Positions 19,249 to 28,602 of a DNA stretch of 64,000 bases are shown here, piece after piece. The notes beneath the pieces are model-generated. The model saw only the letters and a list, made by a program, of their open reading frames with translations, was not told the DNA's origin and ran no database searches. This DNA is from Mesorhizobium sp. (GTDB lineage Bacteria > Pseudomonadota > Alphaproteobacteria > Rhizobiales > Rhizobiaceae), in contig NZ_JANJTZ010000037.1 of the NCBI RefSeq assembly GCF_024710845.1, forward strand, positions 124,001-188,000, in the 5' to 3' direction. The translations under genes were made by a program, and so were the position numbers. The stretch's first letter is position 1. Every line of letters starts with the position of its first letter.

Positions 19249-19845
19249 ATGCCAACCTTTTCGCGCTCAAGCGCAATCCTCTGCCTCCTGCTGGCGCTGC
19301 CGGCGGCGTTTCTCTTGGCCGCGCTGGCCAACGGCGAGACATGGCGCTTCGCGATCCGTCCCTCGGGCGACCTCGCCGCGAAGCTGCTGGTCGTCACGCT
19401 TTCTATCTCCCCGCTAGGCGCACTCTTCCCGCAAAGGCGCTGGACCGCCTGGTTGATGTCGCGCCGGCGGATCTTCGGGCTCTCGGCCTTTTTCTATGCC
19501 CTGCTCCACCTCGCGGTCTTCTGCGCCAGCATCGGCCGGCTCGACTGGATCCTGCAGGGCATGGCCTTCGCTTCGATGTGGACGGGCTGGATCGCCTTTG
19601 GCCTGCTTGCAGCGGTTGCCTCGATCTCCAACGCCGTCTCCAAAGCCCGACTCGGCCGTTGGTGGAAGCGGATCCAGCGACTTGCCTACCCCGCCACAGC
19701 GCTGACGCTTGCTCACTGGCTGCTCCTGACCGCATCGCCATGGGAGGCGCTGGGGCACGTGGCCCCGGTCGTGGCTCTGTGGGTGGCTGTCGCGGCGCGG
19801 CGATTGTCCTCCGCTCCACCGACGGCTATCAATCGAACCAGATAA
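19249..19845 (+). CDS. Ferric-reductase-like transmembrane protein
   Basis: A 198-residue protein with about six membrane segments and the ferric-reductase/MsrQ-like core: LVVTLSISPLGAL, RRIFGLSAFFYALLHLAVF and QRLAYPATALTLAHWLLL. The histidines in LLHLA and LAHWL are positioned like the haem ligands of that family. Such proteins pass electrons through the inner membrane, as in MsrQ partnering the methionine sulfoxide reductase MsrP. No msrP gene is adjacent. Start ATG 19249 follows a signal-like first helix (MPTFSRSSAILCLLLALPAAFLLAAL). A role in iron reduction is possible but not shown. Confidence 0.72.
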   Translation: MPTFSRSSAILCLLLALPAAFLLAALANGETWRFAIRPSGDLAAKLLVVTLSISPLGALFPQRRWTAWLMSRRRIFGLSAFFYALLHLAVFCASIGRLDWILQGMAFASMWTGWIAFGLLAAVASISNAVSKARLGRWWKRIQRLAYPATALTLAHWLLLTASPWEALGHVAPVVALWVAVAARRLSSAPPTAINRTR

Positions 19846-19874
19846 CCGGTCTGAAGCCGGAGCGAGGAAACGTG

Positions 19875-20852
19875 ATGCAAGCAGCCTGGTACGAAAGGAA
19901 CGGCGCGGCGGCGCAGGTGCTGCATGTCGGCGACATGGAGATGCCGGAGCCGGGCCCGAACGAGGTGCGGGTCAAGATCCACACGTCGGGCGTCAATCCC
20001 TCCGACGTGAAGAGCCGTCGCGGGCGACCGCCGATGTGGCCGCGCATCATCCCGCATTCGGATGGGGCGGGCATAATCGACGCCGTCGGCAAGGGCATCG
20101 ACCATGCGCGCATCGGCGAACGCGTCTGGATCTGGAACGCGCAGTGGAAGCGGCCCTTCGGCACGGCGGCGGAATACTGCGTGCTGCCTTCCGAGCAGGC
20201 AGTTCACCTGCCCAAGCGGATCGACTTCGCCACGGGAGCATGTCTCGGCATCCCCGCGCTCACCGCGCTGCAGGCCGTGCGCCATCTCGGGCAGATCGGC
20301 GGCAAGACAATTCTCATCACCGGCGCCGGCTCGTCGGTCGGCCATTATGCGACTCAGTTCGCCAAGGCGCGCGGAGCGCGCGTGATCGGCACGGCGTCGG
20401 CGGCCAAGGCCGAACATGCGCGACACGGCGGAGCGGACTTCGTCGTCGACTACCAGAACAAGGACGTCGCGAGTGTGGTGAAGCACCTCACCCAAGGCAA
20501 GGGCGTCGACGGCATCATCGACATGGACCTGTCGTCGACGGCCCAGTTGATCGCCGAGGCGGTGATGGTGCCGCACGGGACGATGGTCTGCTACGGTTCG
20601 AACCAGCCGACCGACATCGCGCTCAACTTCCCCGCGCTTCTATGGAACAGCTACACGCTCAAGGTTTTCCTGGTCTACGAGCTGAAGCCGGAGGACCGGA
20701 GGGCGACGACCGCCGAACTGACCAAGTATCTGGAGGAAGGCGGCATCAAGCACTCGGTCGGGCCGCGTTTCCTGCTGCGCGACATCGCAAGGGCGCATGA
20801 GGAGGTCGAGGGCGGCAAGGCGATCGGCAATGTGGTGCTGGACGTCGCGTAA
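19875..20852 (+). CDS. Quinone oxidoreductase-like zinc-independent MDR dehydrogenase
   Basis: A 325-residue medium-chain dehydrogenase/reductase of the NADPH:quinone reductase type. It has an N-terminal GroES-like domain (GPNEVRVKIHTSGVNPSDVKSRRG) and a Rossmann domain with TILITGAGSSVGHYATQFAKARGARVIGTAS. There is no cysteine cluster for structural or catalytic zinc. It probably reduces quinones or enones with NADPH. ATG 19875 is directly preceded by an in-frame GTG at 19872, with GCGAGGA upstream. It follows the ferric-reductase-like gene by 29 bases, so co-transcription is likely. Confidence 0.8.
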   Translation: MQAAWYERNGAAAQVLHVGDMEMPEPGPNEVRVKIHTSGVNPSDVKSRRGRPPMWPRIIPHSDGAGIIDAVGKGIDHARIGERVWIWNAQWKRPFGTAAEYCVLPSEQAVHLPKRIDFATGACLGIPALTALQAVRHLGQIGGKTILITGAGSSVGHYATQFAKARGARVIGTASAAKAEHARHGGADFVVDYQNKDVASVVKHLTQGKGVDGIIDMDLSSTAQLIAEAVMVPHGTMVCYGSNQPTDIALNFPALLWNSYTLKVFLVYELKPEDRRATTAELTKYLEEGGIKHSVGPRFLLRDIARAHEEVEGGKAIGNVVLDVA

Positions 20853-20908
20853 CCGTGGCCACTTCCAACGCAACGTGCTATTGTGAATAGGTTGAAAGCA
20901 GGAGACTC

Positions 20909-21109
20909 GTGGTGCGACACGCTCCGAAAAAGACTGCAGATCGGGAGGCCGATAGCATGGAGCTGTCCGATGCTGATGTGACGCGATTGCTAAGCGACCC
21001 TGCCTTCCGAAAAAAGATCGACGCGCTTCTTGCAGAAGCCGAGGCACGTGGCGGTGAAACGCCATCCGAACAGGTTTTTGCCGAGCTTCGCGCCAGGCAT
21101 GGCCTATGA
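20909..21109 (+). CDS. Antitoxin of a ParDE/RelE-type toxin-antitoxin pair
   Basis: A 66-residue acidic-helical protein: ELSDADVTRLLSDPAFRKKIDALLAEAEARGGETPSEQVFAELRARHGL. Its size, position directly before a ParE/RelE-like toxin, and 11-base overlap with that toxin gene identify it as the antitoxin; it does not have an obvious ribbon-helix-helix start. Tandem GTG codons at 20909 and 20912 follow GCAGGAG. The fold class is uncertain. Confidence 0.7.
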   Translation: MVRHAPKKTADREADSMELSDADVTRLLSDPAFRKKIDALLAEAEARGGETPSEQVFAELRARHGL

Positions 21110-21392
21110 GCTGGTCTTCCTCGATCAGGCGCGGAACGATCTTCGCGACCTTTTCAACTATCTGCACTTACTTAGCCCCCGCGCCGCGATCAGCTATGTC
21201 GATGGCTTGGAGAAGGCATGCGATAGGCTCCGAACCTTTCCGCGATCCGGACGGCAGTACGACGATCGATATCGAGTTCTCGTTCACCGCAACCATCTGA
21301 TTTTTTATCGGATTTCAGATTCCTCATCCGTCCACGTTGTCACGATCGTCGACGGACGACGCGACCCTTCGTCTTTTTTCGCATCGAAATAG
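21099..21392 (+). CDS. ParE/RelE-family toxin
   Basis: A 97-residue toxin-like protein: MAYELVFLDQARNDLRDLFNYLHLLSPRAAISYVDGLEKACDRLRTFPRSGRQYD, then YRVLVHRNHLIFYRISDSSSVHVVTIVDGRRDP. This is the ParE order: helical hairpin, RSGR segment, then beta strands ending in an HxxRDP-like motif. ParE toxins poison DNA gyrase and RelE toxins cleave mRNA; the ParE-like pattern is closer. ATG 21099 overlaps the antitoxin end by 11 bases, which couples translation. It ends 5 bases before the convergent regulator gene. Confidence 0.82.
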   Translation: MAYELVFLDQARNDLRDLFNYLHLLSPRAAISYVDGLEKACDRLRTFPRSGRQYDDRYRVLVHRNHLIFYRISDSSSVHVVTIVDGRRDPSSFFASK

Positions 21393-21397
21393 TCAGA

Positions 21398-22846
21398 TCA
21401 CCTGAAATCGAACGCGCTGAGTCCCGTCACCATCTCGTCTAGCCCGAGCGGCCGCGTCACCGGAGGTTCGGCCCGCGCCAGGCAGCCGGAGCGCTCGCAC
21501 AGCCGGCAGGCCGGACCGATCGGTGTGGCCGGGACGTGTCCGGGCTTCGAGACCGTTCCCGGCGCCGCACCGGGAAGTGCCGTCGAATAGACGATCTCGT
21601 CCTTGAAGCCGATGTCGCAGCCGAGCAGCAGCGCGGTGCGGCGCGGACGCTCGTTGAAGGCCCCCTGCGGACCTTCCAGCGTGCGCGCGATCGTCAGGAA
21701 CTCCGCGCCGTCGGGCATTTCGACTGCCTCGACCAGGATCTGGGACGGCTGGGCGAAGGCCGCATGCACCGGCAGTTTCGGACAGCCGCCGCCGAAGCGG
21801 GCCTGGGGAAACCCCTGGCCGCCTGCCTTGCGGAAACGGTGGCCGGCGTTGTCGACCTCCAGCATGAAGAAGGGCACCCCCTGCGCGCCCGGCCGCTGCA
21901 GCATGGTCAGCCGGTTCGCCGCCTGCTCGAACGAAACGCCGAAACGCGAGCGCAGCACGTCAATGTCGTAGCGCGAGCGCAGCGCGGCGGCGTGGAAGGC
22001 GCCGTAGGGCATCATCAGCGCGTGCGCAGCATAGCGGGCGAGTTCGAAGCGGCCGAGTCGCCGCGCCTCGTCGGAGGACAGCTTCAGCGCCTGGAGTTCC
22101 GCGCCGATGGCGACGCCCATGCGCACGAGACAGGCTTCCATGGCCACCTCGCGCAGCTGGTCGAACGGCGACAGCCGCTCGGAGATGAACAGGCGCTGCG
22201 AATGGCGGTCGTAGCGGCGACGCCAGTTGGGCATGGTCGCCACCGGCAGGACGCGCACGACGATGCCGGCCTCGCGCTTCAGCCAGGCCTTCAGCGCGCC
22301 CAGCAGGTCGTCGCCGGGCTGGAGCAGCGCGGTGAAGGCATCCGCCTCTTCCTCGATCGAGGCGAAGTGATTTGCCCGCCGCTCGAACACTTCGTGCACT
22401 TCGTCGATCGGCAGGCGCGCGGAGGACAGCGCGGTGGCGCGACCGTCGCGGGCGAGCATTTCGGAGAGATCCGACAGGCGCTCGGCCTGCTCGCGATAGG
22501 CGCGGAAAAGCTTGATAACGCCTGACGAGACGTTCGGTGCTGCCTCGGCAATCTCGAGGAGTTCCTGGTCGCCCGGCAGTTCGCCCGCCAGCAGCGGATC
22601 GGCGAAAACCTCGCGCAGTTGCGAGACGGTGCCGCCAGCCTCGGCCTGGAGTTCGTCAGGCTCGACCTTGTAGACGGAGGAGAGCTTGAGGATGAGCTGG
22701 ACGGTGAGCGGCCGCTGGTTGCGCTCGATGAGGTTGAGGTAGGAGGGCGAGATGCCCAGACCCTCGGCCATCGCCGTCTGGGTCAGCCCCTTGGCATTGC
22801 GGATGCGCCGGATGCGCGGCCCGGCGAAGATCTTCTGCTCGGCCAT
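21398..22846 (-). CDS. ScfR/RamB-type transcriptional regulator of glyoxylate metabolism
   Basis: A 482-residue regulator. Residues 8-65 form a Cro/C1 helix-turn-helix ([36 protein letters not shown]). A central domain related to ImmA/IrrE follows, though I see no HExxH zinc site. The C-terminal domain of short-chain-fatty-acyl regulators ends with conserved cysteines ([17 protein letters not shown]), which may bind a ligand or metal. RamB of Corynebacterium is the well-known member and controls isocitrate lyase. This gene is divergent from aceA across 242 bases containing a TTTACAA array, so control of aceA is the likely job. Start ATG 22846 has AGGTAGG upstream. Confidence 0.85.
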   Translation of the reverse strand: MAEQKIFAGPRIRRIRNAKGLTQTAMAEGLGISPSYLNLIERNQRPLTVQLILKLSSVYKVEPDELQAEAGGTVSQLREVFADPLLAGELPGDQELLEIAEAAPNVSSGVIKLFRAYREQAERLSDLSEMLARDGRATALSSARLPIDEVHEVFERRANHFASIEEEADAFTALLQPGDDLLGALKAWLKREAGIVVRVLPVATMPNWRRRYDRHSQRLFISERLSPFDQLREVAMEACLVRMGVAIGAELQALKLSSDEARRLGRFELARYAAHALMMPYGAFHAAALRSRYDIDVLRSRFGVSFEQAANRLTMLQRPGAQGVPFFMLEVDNAGHRFRKAGGQGFPQARFGGGCPKLPVHAAFAQPSQILVEAVEMPDGAEFLTIARTLEGPQGAFNERPRRTALLLGCDIGFKDEIVYSTALPGAAPGTVSKPGHVPATPIGPACRLCERSGCLARAEPPVTRPLGLDEMVTGLSAFDFR

Positions 22847-22877
22847 GTCGACCTACCTGCACCGATTTGTACGGCAA

Positions 22878-22939
22878 TTTACAATGCTGGACAGGCTGCC
22901 GGAGGCCTATCGATCTTTACAAGATTTACAACTTTACAT
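22878..22939 (+). promoter_or_regulatory. TTTACAA repeat array, likely operator between regulator and aceA
   Basis: TTTACAA occurs at 22878-22884, 22916-22922 and 22925-22931, and TTTACAT at 22933-22939. A reverse-oriented ATGTAAA follows at 23021-23027. The last three copies are 8-9 bases apart. The array sits just upstream of the ScfR/RamB-type gene and on the aceA side of it, fitting autoregulation plus aceA control. Confidence 0.55.
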
Positions 22940-23088
22940 CGCCGATCGGTAAATCGCAACACAGGATAACCTCATTCTTTCGTTGGTTTTGCGATCTTTT
23001 CTGGCGAATTGTGCGTTGCGATGTAAATGCGTTCACATCGGAAACGACGGGGCGACACTTTCCCGTCCTGGCATTTGGAGAGTCCGCA

Positions 23089-24378
<1,290 letters not shown>

Positions 24379-24479
24379 GCGGCCCGCGCGAGAGAAAAAT
24401 CTCCGGGACACCTGCCCCGGAGAGATGTAACAGAGGAAACGCCCAGGAGCGGCCACAAGAAGCCTAAGGAACGACTGCC

Positions 24480-24722
24480 ATGACCCCAAGGACCCGTGTC
24501 AAGGAACGCGCCGAGGAACAGTCCTCGTCGATGAGCGACGACCAGCAGGCGGTGATCCGCATGGTCGCCAACGACCTGCATCGCCTGAACCAGTCGGTGA
24601 TGAAGGCGGTCGAGGCGGGAGTATCGGTAGAGCTGGTCCGCTCTGCCCGACACCATGGCGGCGAGGGCAACTGGGGCGATCTGCTGATCCCGGTGATCGT
24701 GACGCAGTCGAACAAGTCCTGA
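24480..24722 (+). CDS. Small conserved-looking protein downstream of aceA
   Basis: An 80-residue soluble protein, not recognised. It begins with a basic and acidic stretch, then DDQQAVIRMVANDLHRLNQSVMKAVEAGVSVELVRSARHHGGEGNWGDLLIPVIV. It has no cysteine and no membrane segment. Start ATG 24480 has AAGGAA upstream. It lies 101 bases after aceA on the same strand and is closed by a strong terminator, so it is probably the last gene of the aceA transcript. The predicted helix and GNWGDLLIP end suggest a real folded protein. Confidence 0.65.
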   Translation: MTPRTRVKERAEEQSSSMSDDQQAVIRMVANDLHRLNQSVMKAVEAGVSVELVRSARHHGGEGNWGDLLIPVIVTQSNKS

Positions 24723-24748
24723 TCGGATCTGCCGCGAGGCGAACGAGG

Positions 24749-24781
24749 AAAAGGTCGGTGGAGAAGTCCGCCGGCCTTTTT
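24749..24781 (+). terminator. Intrinsic terminator after the aceA unit
   Basis: A 14-bp stem with two T-G wobbles: AAAAGGTCGGTGGA (24749-24762) pairs with TCCGCCGGCCTTTT (24767-24780). It has a GAAG loop and is followed by a T-rich stretch. Confidence 0.85.
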
Positions 24782-24910
24782 CGTTTTGCTTGACATGAAA
24801 TCCCGCAGTAGTTGAAATCGATCCCGCGTGCGTTCGTGCGGTTCGACGCGAGCCGATATCCTGATATGAATACCGGAACATTCTGACCAACAGCCCGCCG
24901 GTGCCGTCCG

Positions 24911-25420
24911 ATGCCGACCAAGAACATCGATCCGATTGCCCCGCATGAAGATGCGCCGCGCGACGCGATCGTCGGACAGGCGTTCGTCCAGCCCGAAACC
25001 GTGATCGTCGTCAGCACGTCGCAGGTTAACCTGATCGTGCTGTCGCGGATCGTCGAGCGGGCGCGCCTCAAGGCGGTAAACTGCGAGCCCGAGCGGGCGG
25101 GTGCCCACATCGCGCGCATCGATCCGCTGATCGTCATCCTCGACGGCGGCAGCGACATGCGTGAATGCGATGCCGCGCTGGGTCCGATCGCGGTTCAGAA
25201 GCGCATGTCGGACGGAGCCCGGCCCCATGTCGTGCTGCTCACCGTGAGGAACATGCGTCCCGATGCCGTGGACATGGGTGGATTGATCGATTCCCTCGTC
25301 GCGAAGCCGGTGACGCCGGAACGGTTGCAACCACTGATCGAAACCGTTCGCGACCGTTGGTCCTCCTACTCCAGCGCCGAAGGTCGATCGCGGCAGGCAT
25401 CGTCGCCGGATCCCGCGTAG
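24911..25420 (+). CDS. Degenerate receiver-domain protein
   Basis: A 169-residue single-domain protein with a CheY-like pattern of alternating strands and helices. TVIVVSTSQVNLIVLSRIVERARLKAV replaces the first strand; the phosphorylation-site strand is PLIVILDGG; then PHVVLLTVR and SLVAKPVTPERLQPLIETV. The Asp in VILDGG, the Thr in LLTVR and the Lys in AKP are retained. The acidic pair after strand 1 is missing (VSTSQVN), so magnesium binding and phosphorylation are doubtful. A likely pseudo-receiver. It is 21 bases upstream of the WD40 gene, probably in the same operon. No Shine-Dalgarno is clear. Confidence 0.6.
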   Translation: MPTKNIDPIAPHEDAPRDAIVGQAFVQPETVIVVSTSQVNLIVLSRIVERARLKAVNCEPERAGAHIARIDPLIVILDGGSDMRECDAALGPIAVQKRMSDGARPHVVLLTVRNMRPDAVDMGGLIDSLVAKPVTPERLQPLIETVRDRWSSYSSAEGRSRQASSPDPA

Positions 25421-25441
25421 ACAGGGAGGCGTAGTGCGCTG

Positions 25442-26983
25442 ATGCAGACCGGCAGGCATGCACGTGGCCTCCTGGCCATTTTGTCGGCGGCAATCGGTAT
25501 CGGATGCCTTCGCGCTGCTTACCTCATGCTCGGCGCCGCGTCCCTTCCAGCGACGGCCGGCGACGCGGTCTTGGCCGCCGTTCTTGCGGTCTGCGGCATC
25601 GTTTGTGTCCTCGGATCGTTGCTGCTCTGGTTCAGGTTGTCGGATCGGCCGCGTGTCGAGACGGAGAACACGCCCAGATTCGGCCGATATGGCGCGGGCG
25701 CCGAGGGGAGCAGCTCCCGGCTGGTTCCAGCTCTTGCCGTGATGGCGCTCGCCGGCGCCGCGGCGCTCGCCACTAGCGAATTCGCCCTCCTGCGCTATGT
25801 CGAAAGCCCTTCGACGGTCGCCGAAACGCAGGAGACTGAAGAACCCGCGCCGTCGACCGAGCCCGCGGCAGGGCCGTCGCCGAGCGTTGAAGCGGTTGCA
25901 CCCGAGCCCGCGGTGCCGGTATCCGGCGAGCCGAAGCCTGCCGTCACGTCGCCGGCTGCCCAGGAGACCGCGGCTACTCCGCCACCGGCACCACCCGCGG
26001 CTCCTGAAACCGCCGCGCCGGAGACACCTCCTGCCGTCACGACCGTGCCGATGCCAAAGCCGGAGGCCGTGCCGACACAGGCCGACGGCCATCGCGACGC
26101 GGTCGTGTGGCTATCGCTGGCACCCGACGGCAAGTCATTCCTCAGTGCCAGCACCGACAAGACCATCAAGCTGTGGGACATGGCGGGCCGGCAGCTGATC
26201 AGGACAGTCGCTACCCATGCCGACATGACGCGTGTGGCAATGTTCCTGCCCGACGGCGGGCAGATCGTCACCGCCGGGGACGACGGCGAGATCGTGCTGA
26301 GAACCCTGGCCGACGGCGCGCCGCTGCACGTCTTCTCGACCAAGGATCATGGCGGAGTGAACAAGATCGCGATCTCCGCCGACGGACGGCGGATGGTGAG
26401 CGGACATTCGGCCGGCACGGTCCTGCTCTGGGATCTGGAGAAACGCGCGGCCTTGCACGTCGAACGCGCGCATGGCTGGTCGGTCGCCGGCGTGGCGATA
26501 TCTGAGGACGGCAAGCGGGCCCTGAGCGGCAGCATCGACGGCGACCTGAGACTGTGGGACGTCGAGGGCGGCACGCTGCTGCGCTATTGGGGCGGGCACG
26601 AGCGCGGCGCCTACGGAATGGCGTTCACGCATGACGGCAAGCAGGCCGTGACCGGAAGCGGTGATCGCACGATCAAGTTGTGGGATCTGGAGAGCGGACG
26701 CGAACTGAAGCGTTTCGAAGGGCATTCCCAGACCGTCTATGCCATCGCTCTCTCCGCCGACGGTTCGCGCGTCCTCAGCGGATCGCTCGATGGAACGGCC
26801 CGGTTGTGGGACATCGCGTCTGGAGCGGAACTCGCCCTCTATGTCGGGCATTCGGGGCCGGTCTATTCGGTCGCCTTCGGACCCGACGGCACGATCCTGA
26901 CCGGCGGCTACGACCGGACGATCCGGATCTGGCCTGAAGCCGGCGGCGGTGCGCTGTCCGTCCTGGCAGGATCGCCCGAATAG
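25442..26983 (+). CDS. Membrane-anchored WD40 beta-propeller protein
   Basis: A 513-residue protein. Three membrane segments lie at about residues 8-30, 41-63 and 94-114, then a Pro/Ala/Glu-rich linker (about 118-210) and seven WD40 repeats to the C-terminus (for example TIKLWDMAGRQL, RLWDVEGGTLL, TIKLWDLESGRELK, RLWDIASGAEL and TIRIWPEAG). The basic residues after segment 2 and at the N-terminus put the N-terminus inside. An odd number of segments then places the propeller in the periplasm. No enzyme motif is present; propellers of this kind are protein-binding scaffolds. GGGAGG lies 13 bases before ATG 25442. Confidence 0.82.
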   Translation: MQTGRHARGLLAILSAAIGIGCLRAAYLMLGAASLPATAGDAVLAAVLAVCGIVCVLGSLLLWFRLSDRPRVETENTPRFGRYGAGAEGSSSRLVPALAVMALAGAAALATSEFALLRYVESPSTVAETQETEEPAPSTEPAAGPSPSVEAVAPEPAVPVSGEPKPAVTSPAAQETAATPPPAPPAAPETAAPETPPAVTTVPMPKPEAVPTQADGHRDAVVWLSLAPDGKSFLSASTDKTIKLWDMAGRQLIRTVATHADMTRVAMFLPDGGQIVTAGDDGEIVLRTLADGAPLHVFSTKDHGGVNKIAISADGRRMVSGHSAGTVLLWDLEKRAALHVERAHGWSVAGVAISEDGKRALSGSIDGDLRLWDVEGGTLLRYWGGHERGAYGMAFTHDGKQAVTGSGDRTIKLWDLESGRELKRFEGHSQTVYAIALSADGSRVLSGSLDGTARLWDIASGAELALYVGHSGPVYSVAFGPDGTILTGGYDRTIRIWPEAGGGALSVLAGSPE

Positions 26984-26986
26984 TCG

Positions 26987-27003
26987 CCCCTTCCCATAAG
27001 GGG
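26987..27003 (+). terminator. Hairpin after the WD40 gene
   Basis: CCCCTT (26987-26992) pairs with AAGGGG (26998-27003) across a 5-base loop, directly after the stop codon. No T run follows, so termination is weak or factor-dependent. Confidence 0.35.
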
Positions 27004-27050
27004 GAGCAGCCAGCTATAGTCGGCTCACCAGCAACATCTCTTGGTGATTG

Positions 27051-28484
27051 ATGCCTCCTGCGAAGAAGGAAGTCCGACCGTCCGGCCGTGGCGGCGGAAA
27101 ACGCACGCCTGCGTTCCTGAAGAACCATCGTGGCGTGAAGAACTGGAAAGAAGCCAGCCAGTGGCTGGAGTGGCGCAGCATCGAGGACATCGAGTGCATC
27201 ACGCCCGACCAGGCCGGCGTCGCGCGCGGCAAGATGATGCCGTCGAAGAAGTTCACTTCGAACACGTCGCTCGCCCTGCCGTCCGCTCCGTTCATGATGA
27301 CCATCTCCGGCGACTATCCGGAAGACGGCAACGGCTTTGCCTACCCCGAGGACGACGGGGACCTGAAGCTCATGCCCGACCTGTCGACGCTGTCGCTCGT
27401 GCCCTGGGAAACCGATCCCACGGCACAGGTGATCTGCGATCTGGTCCACCAGGACGGCCGGCTGGTCGAGTTCACGCCGCGCAACGTGCTGCGCCGGGTG
27501 CTGGGCGAATACACCAAGATGGGATTGAAGCCCGTCGTCGCGCCGGAGATCGAGTTCTACCTGGTGCGCAAGAACCCCGATCCCGACTATCCGCTGGCGC
27601 CGCCGGTCGGACGTTCGGGACGGCCGATCGCCGGCGGTTCGGGCTATTCGATCGCGGGCGTCAACGAGTTCGACGAGCTGATCGACGACATCTACCACTT
27701 CTCGGAGAGCCAGGGGCTGGAGATCGATACGCTGATCCACGAGGAGGGCGCGGGGCAGCTCGAGATCAACCTGCGCCACGGCGACCCGATCGAGCTGGCG
27801 GATCAGGTGTTCCTGTTCAAGCGCACGATCCGCGAAGCAGCGATGAAACACGACATGTATGCGACCTTCATGGCCAAGCCGATCCAGGGCCAGCCGGGCT
27901 CGGCGATGCATATCCACCAGTCAATCGTCGACAGGAAGACCGGCAGGAATGTCTTCACCGCCGAGGACGGGTCCGAGACGGAAGCGTTCGGCCATTTCAT
28001 CGGCGGCATGCAGAAACACGTGCCGGCCGCGCTGGTGATGTTCGCGCCCTATGTGAACTCCTACCGGCGGCTAACACAAGCGGCGTCTGCCCCGGTCAAC
28101 ACCAAGTGGGGCTACGACAACCGCACCACGGCCTTCCGCGTTCCGCGCTCGGACCCGGCGGCGCGGCGCGTCGAGAACCGCATCCCCTCGTCCGACGCGA
28201 ACCCCTACCTGGCGCTGGCGGCCTCGCTCGCCTGCGGCCTGATCGGCATCCAGAACAAGATCCGGCCGGATTCGCCGGTCGGGACCACGGCCAACGAGGA
28301 CGAGATCGAACTGCCGCGCGGCCTGCTGGAAGCGGTGGATCTGTTCGAGAACGACGAGCAGCTGAAGGCGATGCTGGGCGCGACTTTCGTCGCGACCTAC
28401 GCCGCGATCAAGAAGGCCGAGTTCGAGACCTTCATGGAAGTGATCAGCCCGTGGGAGCGGGAGTTTCTGTTGCTGAACGTGTGA
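27051..28484 (+). CDS. puuA: Gamma-glutamylputrescine synthetase-like glutamine synthetase family enzyme
   Basis: A 477-residue member of the glutamine synthetase family with the N-terminal beta-grasp and C-terminal catalytic domains. Metal and ATP residues lie in VVAPEIEFYLV, HEEGAGQLEINLRHGD, KPIQGQPGSAMHIHQS and NRTTAFRVPRSDPAARRVENRIPSSDANPYLALAASLACGLIGI. The N-terminal pattern (GVARGKMMPSKKF) and the adjacent puuB identify PuuA, which ligates glutamate to putrescine, rather than GlnA. An uncharacterised paralogue for another amine is possible. ATG 27051 follows an in-frame TTG; there is no strong Shine-Dalgarno. Confidence 0.85.
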   Translation: MPPAKKEVRPSGRGGGKRTPAFLKNHRGVKNWKEASQWLEWRSIEDIECITPDQAGVARGKMMPSKKFTSNTSLALPSAPFMMTISGDYPEDGNGFAYPEDDGDLKLMPDLSTLSLVPWETDPTAQVICDLVHQDGRLVEFTPRNVLRRVLGEYTKMGLKPVVAPEIEFYLVRKNPDPDYPLAPPVGRSGRPIAGGSGYSIAGVNEFDELIDDIYHFSESQGLEIDTLIHEEGAGQLEINLRHGDPIELADQVFLFKRTIREAAMKHDMYATFMAKPIQGQPGSAMHIHQSIVDRKTGRNVFTAEDGSETEAFGHFIGGMQKHVPAALVMFAPYVNSYRRLTQAASAPVNTKWGYDNRTTAFRVPRSDPAARRVENRIPSSDANPYLALAASLACGLIGIQNKIRPDSPVGTTANEDEIELPRGLLEAVDLFENDEQLKAMLGATFVATYAAIKKAEFETFMEVISPWEREFLLLNV

Positions 28485-28567
28485 ACAGCGAATGGCGGGG
28501 AACGAGTCGTATCGGAGCGCACAAGCCGTGGTATCTGATGCATCAACCGGTTGATTCACATCAACTT

Positions 28568-28595
28568 CCATTCACCATTCACCATTTACCCTTCA
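28568..28595 (+). repeat. Heptamer tandem repeat in the puuB leader
   Basis: Four units of the CCATTCA family (CCATTCA, CCATTCA, CCATTTA, CCCTTCA) end 7 bases before the puuB ATG. A reverse-complementary GAATGG core lies at 28492-28497. The same heptamer family, with unit GGCGAAT, recurs at 45925-45952. Confidence 0.85.
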
Positions 28596-28602
28596 CCGTA
28601 TC

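Noticed and set aside
28568-28595. Repeats before puuB considered as a CRISPR array
   Set aside because: The units are 7 bases and contiguous, without spacers and without cas genes.
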